64,000 nt of DNA from JAJECS01 sp965262745 (GTDB lineage Bacteria > Chloroflexota > UBA11872): positions 2,108,001-2,172,000 of the forward strand of contig OZ253558.1 in assembly GCA_965262745.1 (NCBI GenBank). The letters run 5' to 3'. The position numbers were made by a program, and so were the translations under genes. The notes under the pieces are model-generated. The model had not been told where the DNA came from, made no database searches, and was given only the letters and a program-made list of their open reading frames with translations. Positions 44,381-52,984 of this stretch are shown here, one piece after another; the first letter of the stretch is position 1; the number at the start of each line of letters is the position of its first letter.

Positions 44381-45337
44381 ATGCAGACCAACGGATTGAT
44401 GGTCTTTGGTTGCCGCGGGCACCCCGCGCTGGCGCAAGGTATTTGCCACGAGATTGGTTGCGAGCCCGGCGCGATTGAGATTTTCGAGTACGGCAACGAC
44501 AACACCTTTGTCCGCGTGCTGGAGAACGTGCGCGAGGCCGATGTGTTCGTTGTCCAGACCTCGCGCCGGCCGGTCAACCAGTCCGTGATGGAGCTCTTCA
44601 TCACGATCGACGCGTTGCGCCGCGCCTCGGCTGCGCGGGTGACTGCCGTCGTGCCGTATTTCCCCTATATGCGGTCCGACAAGAAGGACCAGCCGCGGGT
44701 GGCGATCACGGCACGCCTGGTCGCCGACCTGCTGGCGACGGCCGGCGCCGACCGCGTGCTCACCCTGGACCTGCACGCCGACCAGATCGGCGGATTCTTC
44801 AGCATCCCCAGCGACCACTTGACGGGGATGCCGCTGCTCACCAGCTACTTCGCGGATTGTGGATTCGACGATCTGGTGGTCGTGGGCGATACCGGACGCA
44901 TCAAGACCGCCAGCGAGTGCGCACGGCGTCTGCGGGCGCCGCTGGCCCTGCTCGACAAGTTTCGCGATCCCATCACGTCCGAGGTTATGGTTCGCGGGCT
45001 GGTCGGCGATGTGCGTGGACGAACCGTGCTCTATGTTGAAGACGAGGTCGTAACCGGGCAGTCAGTACGCGAGGGCTTGCGTGAAATCATGAAGCAAAAG
45101 CCGCGGGCCATCTATGCTGCCTGCGTCCACCCGGTGTTCACGGAAGAAGCCTATGAGCTGGTGGAGGATTCTCCGCTCGAAGAGATGGTGGTGACCGACA
45201 GCATCCCGCTGGAGCCGGGCCGCCCCCAGGGGAAGATTCGCGTGCTTCCCGTCGCCCCCCTCTTGGCCGAGGCAATACGGCGCATCCACACGGGCGAATC
45301 GGTGAGTGCGCTGTTCGCGGAAGCCGCGGTCGACTGA
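44381..45337 (+). CDS. prs: Ribose-phosphate pyrophosphokinase (divergent)
   Basis: A 318-residue PRPP synthetase. Conserved blocks: RSDKKDQPRVAITARLVADLL (ATP/Mg flexible region) and LDLHADQIGGFFSIPSDHL. The PRPP loop, canonically DDxIDTGGT, is VEDEVVTGQSV, and the catalytic Lys-Arg pair DKRR is DKFRD. These changes suggest altered kinetics or regulation rather than loss of function. gagggg lies before the ATG at 44381. Its TGA overlaps the start of the next gene (TGATG, 45335-45339). Confidence 0.87.
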   Translation: MQTNGLMVFGCRGHPALAQGICHEIGCEPGAIEIFEYGNDNTFVRVLENVREADVFVVQTSRRPVNQSVMELFITIDALRRASAARVTAVVPYFPYMRSDKKDQPRVAITARLVADLLATAGADRVLTLDLHADQIGGFFSIPSDHLTGMPLLTSYFADCGFDDLVVVGDTGRIKTASECARRLRAPLALLDKFRDPITSEVMVRGLVGDVRGRTVLYVEDEVVTGQSVREGLREIMKQKPRAIYAACVHPVFTEEAYELVEDSPLEEMVVTDSIPLEPGRPQGKIRVLPVAPLLAEAIRRIHTGESVSALFAEAAVD

Positions 45338-47025
45338 TGGATCCCACGCGCACGCAGGTCTCGATTCAAAAGTCAGAGGCGCGCGGGCGTCGGGGTGTGG
45401 CCGCCACCAAACACCCCGAGGCCAGCGGCATAGGCCTGGAAACGCTGCGGGCCGGTGGGAATGCGGTGGACGCGGCGGTTGCGGCGGCCTTCGCGGTTGG
45501 CGTGGCCGAGCCGTGGTCGAGCGGCATCGGCGGCGGCGGATATGCCGTCGTGGCCGGACCCGCCGGAGCCGACGTGATTGCCTTTCCCATGCAAGCCCCG
45601 GCGCTGGCCACGCCCGACCGATATCCGCTGGACGGCCGGGAGGCGGTCGGCGGCTTTCTCTGGCCCGGCGTGGTGGACGACGCAAACCTGATCGGCTGGT
45701 CGGCGATGTCAATTCCCGGCGCCGTCGCCGGCCTGGCGCTGCTCCACCAGCGGCACGGCCGGCTGCCGTGGCGCGCGCTGGTGGAGCCGGCGGTGGAGCT
45801 GGCGCGCCGCGGGTCGCGGCTGACGTGGTTCGACCTGCTGCAGATGGGCCGCCACACCGCCGCCGCGCACCGCCACGCGGAGCTTGGGCGCATCTACTAC
45901 GCCGACGGCGGGCCGCCGCGCGGCGAGGTGGGCGAGACGCCGCGGCTGGTGCAGCCGGAGCTTGCCGACAGTTTGGACGTAGTAGCCCGGGAGGGTCCGG
46001 ACGCCTTCTATCAGGGAGACCTCGCCCAGGCCATCGCGGACGACTGCATCGCCAACGGCGGAGCGCTGCGCCGCGACGACCTGGCGCAATACCGCGCGTG
46101 GGCGATGGAGTCTCTCGAAACGGGATATCGCGACACGACCGTGGTGACGCCCGGGCCGGGCGGCGCTGGGCCGACGACCATCGCCACGCTCAACAACTTC
46201 GAGCAGGCGTATGACGGGTCCGGGGCGCAGACCGACGCGGACCGGCTGCATGCGTTTCTTTGGGCGTCGGGGCTGGCGCAGGCGGACCGGTTCGCGCACA
46301 TGGGCGATCCGGCCACCGTCGACGCGCCGTGGGCTGAGCTGACCGGCAAGGGGCGCGCACGGGCGCGAGCGGCGTTGATCGACCCGCGGCACGCCCCCGC
46401 GCCCGACAGCCCAGGCGATCCCTGGGCGTACATGGCGTCCGACCGCGACCTCGAACGCCAGAAAGGCGACACGTCCACCACGCATCTGTGCACGGCGGAC
46501 GGCGAGGGCACGTTTGTGTCGCTGACCAACACGCTGGGCGGGGCCTGGGGGTCGGAGATCGTCCCGGGCGGCACCGGCATTTGCTGGAACGACGGCATGT
46601 GGTGGTTCGACCCGCGGCCGGGGCAGCCGAACTCCTTGCGACCGCGCGCATTCGGCCTCAACAACATGACCCCCGCCATCGTGATGCGGGACGGCCGCCC
46701 GCTGCTGGCCGTGGGCGCGTCCGGCGGCCGCCGGATCACCAACTGCGTCTCGCAGCTGATTTCCCACGTCGTCGACCACCAGATGAGCGCGCAGGAAGCC
46801 ATTGATGCGCCGCGGGTCGACGGCAGCACGCCGTGGGTCACCGCCGACGCCCGCCTGGGCGACGCGGTGATCGAGGACCTGCGAGCGCGCGGCTGGGACG
46901 TGCAGGTTCCGCCCTATCCGGAGCAGTCGGCGTTCGCCAGCCCGGTGGCAATTCTGGCCGGACCGGAGGGATCGCTGCGCGGCGGGGTGGACACGTTTCA
47001 CGCAGCAGAGGCGCGCGCCTGGTGA
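45337..47025 (+). CDS. Gamma-glutamyltransferase family protein (paralogue 2)
   Basis: A 562-residue Ntn-hydrolase precursor. It has AGGNAVDAAVAAAFAVGVAE at the N-terminus and the autocatalytic nucleophile region GDTSTTHLCTADGEGT (near base 46470), close to the canonical TTHYSVVD. The oxyanion segment is GASGGRRITNC. There is no signal peptide. It is more canonical at the nucleophile than the paralogue at 2660. It is coupled to prs by TGATG and to a NifU-like gene by GTGA. Confidence 0.9.
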   Translation: MDPTRTQVSIQKSEARGRRGVAATKHPEASGIGLETLRAGGNAVDAAVAAAFAVGVAEPWSSGIGGGGYAVVAGPAGADVIAFPMQAPALATPDRYPLDGREAVGGFLWPGVVDDANLIGWSAMSIPGAVAGLALLHQRHGRLPWRALVEPAVELARRGSRLTWFDLLQMGRHTAAAHRHAELGRIYYADGGPPRGEVGETPRLVQPELADSLDVVAREGPDAFYQGDLAQAIADDCIANGGALRRDDLAQYRAWAMESLETGYRDTTVVTPGPGGAGPTTIATLNNFEQAYDGSGAQTDADRLHAFLWASGLAQADRFAHMGDPATVDAPWAELTGKGRARARAALIDPRHAPAPDSPGDPWAYMASDRDLERQKGDTSTTHLCTADGEGTFVSLTNTLGGAWGSEIVPGGTGICWNDGMWWFDPRPGQPNSLRPRAFGLNNMTPAIVMRDGRPLLAVGASGGRRITNCVSQLISHVVDHQMSAQEAIDAPRVDGSTPWVTADARLGDAVIEDLRARGWDVQVPPYPEQSAFASPVAILAGPEGSLRGGVDTFHAAEARAW

Positions 47026-47258
47026 ACGGGGCGGCGGTCGCGCGGGTGCTGGCGCAGGCGGCCACGCAGATGGCTCGTGACGGTGGCGGCCTGCGGTATC
47101 TGGGCGCCACGCCAGACGGTTACGTGCGGCTGCAACTCACCGGCGCCTGCGCCAAATGCCCGCGCCGCATGATGACGCTGGACCTCGCGATCGAGACGCC
47201 GCTGCGGTCAATCGGCGCGGCGCGCGGGGTCGAGCTGATGCCGTCCGCGCCGGCGTGA
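47022..47258 (+). CDS. NifU C-terminal-like Fe-S scaffold
   Basis: A 78-residue protein equal to a single NifU C-terminal domain: GGGLRYLGATPDGYVRLQL, the CxxC in TGACAKCPRRMMTLDLAIETPL. Such NFU proteins carry a 4Fe-4S cluster for delivery. The start is the GTG at 47022 overlapping the previous stop (GTGA). A larger frame from 46833 is antisense-like and not used. Confidence 0.88.
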   Translation: MNGAAVARVLAQAATQMARDGGGLRYLGATPDGYVRLQLTGACAKCPRRMMTLDLAIETPLRSIGAARGVELMPSAPA

Positions 47259-47348
47259 GGCTATGTCCGGTAACTTCCCGACAGTCGGCCCGCGCTGACG
47301 TAGCGTCGGGATAGCCAGACGGTTTCCGCCACGGATCACAATCGACGC

Positions 47349-48749
47349 ATGAACAGAGTGTCCGGCGTTACCCGCCGCCGACTGCTGAGCGGCGCCGCAG
47401 CCATCGCCCTGGGCGGCGGCGCGGCGACGATGCTGGCGGCCTGCGGCGAGTCAGCGACGACCGCCGAGGACGCGTCCACTCCGTCAGCGAGTCCGACCAC
47501 GCCAGCGCCAGTGCCAACGCCCGCCGCCGCCGCAACGGTGAGCACGCAGCCGCCGGCCACTCCCGCGCCTACGACTCCCGCGCCGACCGCCGAGCCGGTC
47601 AAGGAGCTCGACCTGGTCCTGGCCGACGGCGCCATCACCCTGCCGGCGGAGGTCGTCACCAGGCGCGAGCCGCGTTTGATCGCGCCTGAGCCGCGCGACC
47701 TTGGCAAGATCGAGTCCTGGCGGCTGAGCGGATGGCAGACGAACTTCGACATCAGCGTGGTGCCGTTCGGGGACATCCTCTCCGGCGGCGTGGCCCGCGA
47801 TGTGATTCCACCGATTGACGCGCCGAAGTTCGTCGCGGCGGCGGAGGCCGACGCCTGGCTGAACGACCGCGAGCCGGTGGTGGCTTACGGCAACAACGGC
47901 GAGGTTCGCGCCTATCCGCTGCAGATTCTGACGTGGCACGAGATCGCGAACGACGTGGTGGGCGGCCGACCCGTCGCCGTGACGTTCTGCCCGCTGTGCA
48001 ACTCGTCGTTGGTGTTCGACCGCGAGGTGCTCGGGGCCACCATGCGCTTCGGCGTGTCGGGCAACCTGCGCAACAGCGACCTGATCATGTGGGACGACAT
48101 CACTGAAAGCTGGTGGCAGCAGCTCACCGGCGAAGCCATCGTGGGCGACCTGGCCGGATACGCGCTGGAGCCCCTGCCGGCGCAGCTCATCGGGTATGGC
48201 GAGTTCAAGGCGTCCTTCCCCAACGGGGTGGTGCTGGGGCGAGACACTGGCATCCGCCGCGACTACGGCCGCAATCCCTATCCCGGCTACGACTCGGCCA
48301 GCGGCAGCCCGTTTCTGTTCCGAGGGCGCGTGGACGACCGGCTGCGGTCGGGGGAGCGCGTCGTGGCCCTTGTGCTCGGCGGCGAGGCCACGGCCTATGC
48401 CTTCACCCACTTGCAAGACGTTGGCGTCGTCAACGACGTGGTAGGCGGCCTGCCGGTCGTCGTGCTCTGGTCACCGGAGACCGCGAGCGCGCTGGACGCT
48501 CGCTCCATCGCCGACGCCAAGGCTGTGGGGTCGGGGGTGGCGTTTGGGCGTGAGGTCGCCGGACGCACCTTGACGTTCGAGCCTGGGGACGGGGCCTTCA
48601 CCGACCGCGAAACCGGCTCGACCTGGTCGATCGCCGGAGAGGCGGTGGCGGGAGCGCTCGAGGGCGTAAAACTGCCGCCGGTCGTCTACGCCAATCACCT
48701 CTGGTTCGCATGGGCCGCGTTCTATCCAGAAACGCGCCTGGTCAAGTAG
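47349..48749 (+). CDS. DUF3179 exported lipoprotein
   Basis: A 466-residue protein. The N-terminus has a twin-arginine motif (VTRRRLLSGAAAIAL) and a lipobox LAAC at about residue 32, then a Pro/Thr/Ala linker (about 40-80). The DUF3179 domain (about 100-460) shows the family motif VTFCPLCNSSLVFDR with paired cysteines, followed by RFGVSGNLRNSDLIMWD and ESWWQQLTGEAIVG. It is predicted to be anchored outside the membrane after Tat or Sec export. The biochemical role of the family is unknown. Confidence 0.93.
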   Translation: MNRVSGVTRRRLLSGAAAIALGGGAATMLAACGESATTAEDASTPSASPTTPAPVPTPAAAATVSTQPPATPAPTTPAPTAEPVKELDLVLADGAITLPAEVVTRREPRLIAPEPRDLGKIESWRLSGWQTNFDISVVPFGDILSGGVARDVIPPIDAPKFVAAAEADAWLNDREPVVAYGNNGEVRAYPLQILTWHEIANDVVGGRPVAVTFCPLCNSSLVFDREVLGATMRFGVSGNLRNSDLIMWDDITESWWQQLTGEAIVGDLAGYALEPLPAQLIGYGEFKASFPNGVVLGRDTGIRRDYGRNPYPGYDSASGSPFLFRGRVDDRLRSGERVVALVLGGEATAYAFTHLQDVGVVNDVVGGLPVVVLWSPETASALDARSIADAKAVGSGVAFGREVAGRTLTFEPGDGAFTDRETGSTWSIAGEAVAGALEGVKLPPVVYANHLWFAWAAFYPETRLVK

Positions 48750-48839
48750 ACGGCGCGAGCTGCGTGGAGGCAACGCCAAATCGCCCGGTTTGCAGCCGTC
48801 GAATGCCACGACCGGCACCGGCTCGTTAGGCTTGCCCTT

Positions 48840-49040
48840 GTGCACATCCAAGGACTTTGGATCGTCGTCGGGGCCCTGGCCGTCGTCGAGGCTGCCATTG
48901 TGGTCACCGCGCTGCGCATGCGCGTACGATCCACGGCGGTCCGCAGCGTCGTGGGCAGTCGGCCGGCGGAGATCGTCTGGACCCTGCTTCCGGTGCCGCT
49001 GCTGGCGGCGCTGGCCCTGCTGTCATTCCAGACCGGCTAA
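48840..49040 (+). CDS. Small CoxII-like membrane hairpin protein
   Basis: A 66-residue protein with two predicted transmembrane helices (residues about 5-25 and 44-64). The second is preceded by RPAEIVWTLLPVPLLAALAL, which strongly recalls the EIVWTIIP motif of cytochrome c oxidase subunit II. The CuA domain is absent. It lies directly upstream of ctaA and ctaB. It may be a truncated or single-hairpin oxidase accessory subunit. The GTG start at 48840 is uncertain. Confidence 0.6.
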   Translation: MHIQGLWIVVGALAVVEAAIVVTALRMRVRSTAVRSVVGSRPAEIVWTLLPVPLLAALALLSFQTG

Positions 49041-49055
49041 AGGCACAACAACTCC

Positions 49056-49943
49056 TTGAGAGCAATCAGCACCGCGCCCTCGATTCACGTGCGCCGCGCC
49101 GGGTACTGGGCCTTGTCCGCAGCCGTGCTCACGATCGGCCTCATCACTTACGGCGCCTGGGTGCGCGTATCCGGGGCCGGCCTGGGCTGCCCTGACTGGC
49201 CGCTGTGCGAAGGCGTCGTCGTGCCGAAGCTGGAGGGCGCCACCGCCATCGAGTTCGGGCACCGCGTCTACGCCGGCGTCACCATGCTCGCCGCCGCGCT
49301 GGCCGCCTGGCACGCGTTTCGGGCCCGAGTCGCCGATCCGCGAACCGCGCGCCTGCTCCTCGGGGCGCTGCTGGCCATCCTGGCCCAGGCTGGGCTGGGC
49401 GGCGCCACCGTGCTCACCGAGCTGCACGGCATGGTGCGGCTGGCCCATCTCACGTTCTCGCTGCTCACCCTGGCCCTGCTGACCGTCGGCGCGCTGCACG
49501 CGCTGGGCCTGACGCGGGCAGCGCTGCCCGGCCTGCGGCGCACGCGGGCACTGCTGGTCGCGACGGCCTTCGTGGTGCTGGTGGGCGGCTCGATCGTGGG
49601 CACCAACACGAGCGCCGGCTGTCCCACCCTGCCCCTCTGCGACGGCAGCGTGGACGCCGAAGCCCTGGGCCTGCACATGCTGCATCGGGGCGCGGCCTCG
49701 CTGCTGCTGCTCACGTTTTTCTTCACCGCCTGGCAGATTTGGCGGCGTGGAGGATTCGGCCTTCCCTTCCACGTGAGTCTGGCCGCGGGCCTCGTCTCAG
49801 CCGCGCAGTTCGCCGTCGGCGTCGCTTCCATGGCCATCGGCCTGCGTCCGGAACTGCGCGTGCTCCACCTCGCGCTGGCCACCCTGCTCTGGTGGGTCGT
49901 GGTCGTTCATTTCAGCCTGGCGTTGCAACCCCGGGCTGACTGA
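49056..49943 (+). CDS. ctaA: Heme A synthase
   Basis: A 295-residue integral membrane protein of the COX15/CtaA family with eight helices. It hydroxylates heme O to heme A. Seen: GAWVRVSGAGLGCPDWPLC (first His/Cys region), EFGHRVYAGV, ELHGMVRLAHLTF and the second-half VGTNTSAGCPTLPLC and HMLHRGAA. Both Cys pairs typical of the Bacillus/actinobacterial type are present. It starts with TTG at 49056, 15 bases after the small CoxII-like gene, and its TGA overlaps the ctaB start at 49943. Confidence 0.93.
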   Translation: MRAISTAPSIHVRRAGYWALSAAVLTIGLITYGAWVRVSGAGLGCPDWPLCEGVVVPKLEGATAIEFGHRVYAGVTMLAAALAAWHAFRARVADPRTARLLLGALLAILAQAGLGGATVLTELHGMVRLAHLTFSLLTLALLTVGALHALGLTRAALPGLRRTRALLVATAFVVLVGGSIVGTNTSAGCPTLPLCDGSVDAEALGLHMLHRGAASLLLLTFFFTAWQIWRRGGFGLPFHVSLAAGLVSAAQFAVGVASMAIGLRPELRVLHLALATLLWWVVVVHFSLALQPRAD

Positions 49944-50815
49944 TGCCCACCGTGGCGCGCCATCTCTATGCGCTGGCCAAGCCCCGAATCGTCCTGCTGC
50001 TCGTCTTCACGGCCGCGGCCGGGGTCTGGAAGGCCGCCGCCGGCAGCCCCGAGCCCACGGTGCTGCTGGCCGTGGTCCTCGCCGGCGCCGCGGCCGCCGC
50101 AGGGTCCAACCTCATCAATCAGGGGCTGGAGCCGGACATTGACGCCATGATGCGTCGCACCCGCACGCGCCCGGTGGCGTCGCGCCAGGTCTACGCGCCG
50201 GCGGCGATAGCCGCCGGTCTGGTGCTCGTGACGATTGCCGTCGTGGCCCTCGCGGTTACCACCAACATCCTCGCCGCGCTGCTCACGCTGGCCGCGTCCG
50301 CGGTCTATGTGCTCGTCTACACCGTCGTGCTCAAGCGCCGCTCGTGGAACAACATCGTGATCGGCGGCGCCGCCGGCGCATTTCCACCGCTGATCGGCGC
50401 GGCCGCCGTCTTGGGTCAGGTCGACGCCCTGGGCCTGTACATGTTCGCCTTCGTTTTCTTCTGGACCCCGCCCCACTTCTGGACGCTCTCGCTGCTGCTT
50501 CGCGAGGACTATGCCGCCGTCAAGATCCCGATGCTGGGCGCCGTCGCCAGTCCCCGCGACACGGCCGTGCAGATCTTGCTGTACATCCTCTTGCTCACCG
50601 CGCTGGCGTGGCTTCCCCTGGTGGCCGGCTACGGCGGCCTGACGTTCGCCGTGGCGGGGACACTGCTTGGCGCCCACTGGCTGCGCGCCTCCTGGCCGCT
50701 GCGCAACGGGGCCGGCCCCCAACAGACGTTGGCCGCCTACAAGCTTTCCCTGGTTTACCTCGCGCTGATGCTCCTCGTCCTGGCCGTCGAGCCGATGCTG
50801 CCCTGGTATGGCTAA
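49943..50815 (+). CDS. ctaB: Protoheme IX farnesyltransferase
   Basis: A 290-residue UbiA-superfamily prenyltransferase making heme O from protoheme and farnesyl diphosphate. The first polyprenyl motif is NLINQGLEPDIDAMMRRTRT, where the usual first Asp of NxxxDxxxD is Glu. The second is LLREDYAAVKIPML. Eight or nine hydrophobic helices are evident. It is coupled to ctaA. No oxidase subunits I, II or III genes are in this window. Confidence 0.94.
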   Translation: MPTVARHLYALAKPRIVLLLVFTAAAGVWKAAAGSPEPTVLLAVVLAGAAAAAGSNLINQGLEPDIDAMMRRTRTRPVASRQVYAPAAIAAGLVLVTIAVVALAVTTNILAALLTLAASAVYVLVYTVVLKRRSWNNIVIGGAAGAFPPLIGAAAVLGQVDALGLYMFAFVFFWTPPHFWTLSLLLREDYAAVKIPMLGAVASPRDTAVQILLYILLLTALAWLPLVAGYGGLTFAVAGTLLGAHWLRASWPLRNGAGPQQTLAAYKLSLVYLALMLLVLAVEPMLPWYG

Positions 50816-51095
50816 CCGGCGGCGCCTCGATTGTTGGACGATGCCCCGGTCCGGTGGATTCGAGCGTCGTCGCGACCCATGGGATGCGATACGGACGTCC
50901 ATCGATCCCTTACGCGCTGCGATCGCGAGAACAGTCGAACGCGCTGTATCAGATTGGCTCTGACACCACCTGGGCAATTACCTGAGTATCTACGCTTCAA
51001 CTGTCGATAAAGCACGCGTTATTCAGCATCGGTTTACTTTTAGATAGAGTCGCCAGGTATTCAACTACGAGAGCAAGTGTATTCGGTATGCGGTG
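50816..51095. other. Intergenic region between convergent genes, no gene
   Basis: 280 bases after ctaB and before the MFS stop. The first half is GC-rich, the second half is noticeably AT-richer, marking the edge of the next accessory block. I see no clear terminator or RNA gene. Confidence 0.35.
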
Positions 51096-52298
51096 TCACG
51101 ACCTCGTTCTTGCCATCCGCCTGACCAATCCCACGACGGGAACCGCAGCCAGGACGACGGCGGCTGCCGCGAAGAACGGCAGGCCCGTCGCATTCTCGAA
51201 GGTCCCAGCTAGTTGCCCGCTGCCGGCCGCACCTACGGCCACCCCCAGCGAATACACCGCATAGAAGACGCCGAAGGCCATTCCACGGCGCCCGGCGCCT
51301 GTGGCCTCGGCGACCAACGCCGTGGCTGCCGGGAATACGAGCCCGTAACCAAGGCCGAACACGGCCATCCCTATGGCAATCCCGCCGTAGCCGGCGGCCG
51401 TTCCGACTACGGCTAGTCCGGCGGCAACACCGACGAGCCCGACGATCAACGGGACAGATCGTCCAATGCGGTCACTAGCTCCGCCAATCGGACTTGCCAT
51501 CACGAGCATCGAAACCAGCGCGTAGATCGCGAAGCTGTAGCCGGCCCGCGCGGCTGTCTCTCCTTGGTTCAGCAGCACGAGCGGCAGGTGTGCCACAAGC
51601 ACGCCAACGCCGACGGTGATGGCGAATTGCGCGGCATAGGCCGACCACAAGAAGTGGCTGTGGCGCACGGCCGGTCGCGGATCGACGCCCGCACCGCCAG
51701 TGCGCGAATCGGAGGGCCGAGCAATCTCACGCGTCGTCGCCACGAATATGACGAGGGTGACAACAATTAGCGCGAAATCAGCGAGGAAGACGGCATTGGC
51801 ACTCCAGGCGTCACGGAGAAGGCCGGCGGCCGGAGGTCCGATCACGGCCGGAACCGCGATCAGCGCGCCGGCAAGAGCCATGGCACGACCTCGCTGCCCA
51901 GATGCGGCTCGATCGCCGATGATGGCGAAGGCCCCCGGTGTGAGGGCGGCGGCACCGATGCCGTGTACGAAGCGCGCAACAAGGAGCTGCTCTGGCGAGC
52001 GGACAAGTGCATAGCTGAGGACGGCAAGGGCGGTGATACCCAAGCCAACGATCATTGGACGACGACGGCCCCATCGGTCAAGTACGAATCCAGCGCCCAA
52101 ATTGCCAAAAAGATTAGTAATGGAATAGGCCGCAACGATGACGCCGACGAGCGTGGCAGAGGCGCCAAGATCCCGGGCGTGTGGGGCAATGATCGGAAAC
52201 TGCATGAAGAGATCGGAAAAGGCCGCCAACACAACCAACCGCGCAGCCCAAATAGAGTGACGCGCAAGGCCTGTGGTGTGATGTGTTCTTAGCGTCAT
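51096..52298 (-). CDS. Major facilitator superfamily transporter
   Basis: A 400-residue, 12-helix transporter. The MFS loop 2-3 motif is GAGFVLDRWGRRRPM, and the half-repeat in the second half is ASDRIGRSVPLIVG. The N-terminal FMQFPIIAPHARDLGAS and helix 5 GPPAAGLL fit sugar/drug efflux MFS permeases. Direction and substrate are unknown. The ATG at 52298 is followed by MTLRTHHTTGL. It stands alone on the minus strand. Confidence 0.9.
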   Translation of the reverse strand: MTLRTHHTTGLARHSIWAARLVVLAAFSDLFMQFPIIAPHARDLGASATLVGVIVAAYSITNLFGNLGAGFVLDRWGRRRPMIVGLGITALAVLSYALVRSPEQLLVARFVHGIGAAALTPGAFAIIGDRAASGQRGRAMALAGALIAVPAVIGPPAAGLLRDAWSANAVFLADFALIVVTLVIFVATTREIARPSDSRTGGAGVDPRPAVRHSHFLWSAYAAQFAITVGVGVLVAHLPLVLLNQGETAARAGYSFAIYALVSMLVMASPIGGASDRIGRSVPLIVGLVGVAAGLAVVGTAAGYGGIAIGMAVFGLGYGLVFPAATALVAEATGAGRRGMAFGVFYAVYSLGVAVGAAGSGQLAGTFENATGLPFFAAAAVVLAAVPVVGLVRRMARTRS

Positions 52299-52984
52299 CG
52301 GTTATCCAGCTGCGATTGCTCGTACCAGGTGGTTTAGTGCGTAGAAGTCGCCAACTCAAACTTCAGATACGTCATCTACTATAACTCAACTCGTGCAGGC
52401 AAACAAAATATTCAGCAGAGATAATCCGTATTATTCCATGGAGAAACGGAGGCGTTGCCAGGGTTTGTAGCTCGCCTCGCGGGCTTTGGCGGTGCTCAGG
52501 GGCGCGCGATGCGCCGGCACGCTCAATCAACTCGACGATCCGGCGGAAGCCGGCATCGAGCGCAACATTGGCTCAACGTGGTCGATCACCTGAGGGCCGT
52601 GGCGGGCAAGCTGCAAGGCACGTGGCTGCCCGCCATCGTCTGCGCCAACCACTTCACGCGGGCTGCGTTCTACCCGCAGACCTGAACTATGGCGTGCCAT
52701 GTCCAGTGGCGCTCCGGCGCACTGCACACCCCCTTTCGCGCTCGCCAACTTGAGCAGCACATGGGCAGCGTTGTCTTCGATGACCGTCTGCATGCACACG
52801 CCCTATGGGCCGGCGACGCCGTGGCACAGAGCCGAGCCGTCGCCGCGACCAGAATAGGAGAATTGCCACCGTTGAGTATAGTGCGTGTGACTTTGAGGGT
52901 GATCGTCGCGCCCACTTCCTTCGATTCCGCACAGCGATCGCAGTTTAGGCGACACCAACATTGCATAAACGAGATAGGTGATCG
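52299..52984. other. Non-coding or decayed stretch upstream of the defence-like operon
   Basis: 686 bases. The ends are AT-rich; the middle (about 52450-52850) is GC-rich and holds a plus-strand frame (52455-52685) whose last part, WLNVVDHLRAVAGKLQGTWL, looks protein-like, plus overlapping minus-strand frames. None resembles a known family and none has a good start, so this is probably a gene fragment. The promoter of the GHKL gene should lie in the last 130 bases; a TATAGT is at 52877 without a good -35. Confidence 0.35.

Noticed and set aside
45709..47001. 430-codon minus-strand frame over the second gamma-glutamyltransferase
   Set aside because: Antisense to a protein with clear catalytic motifs.
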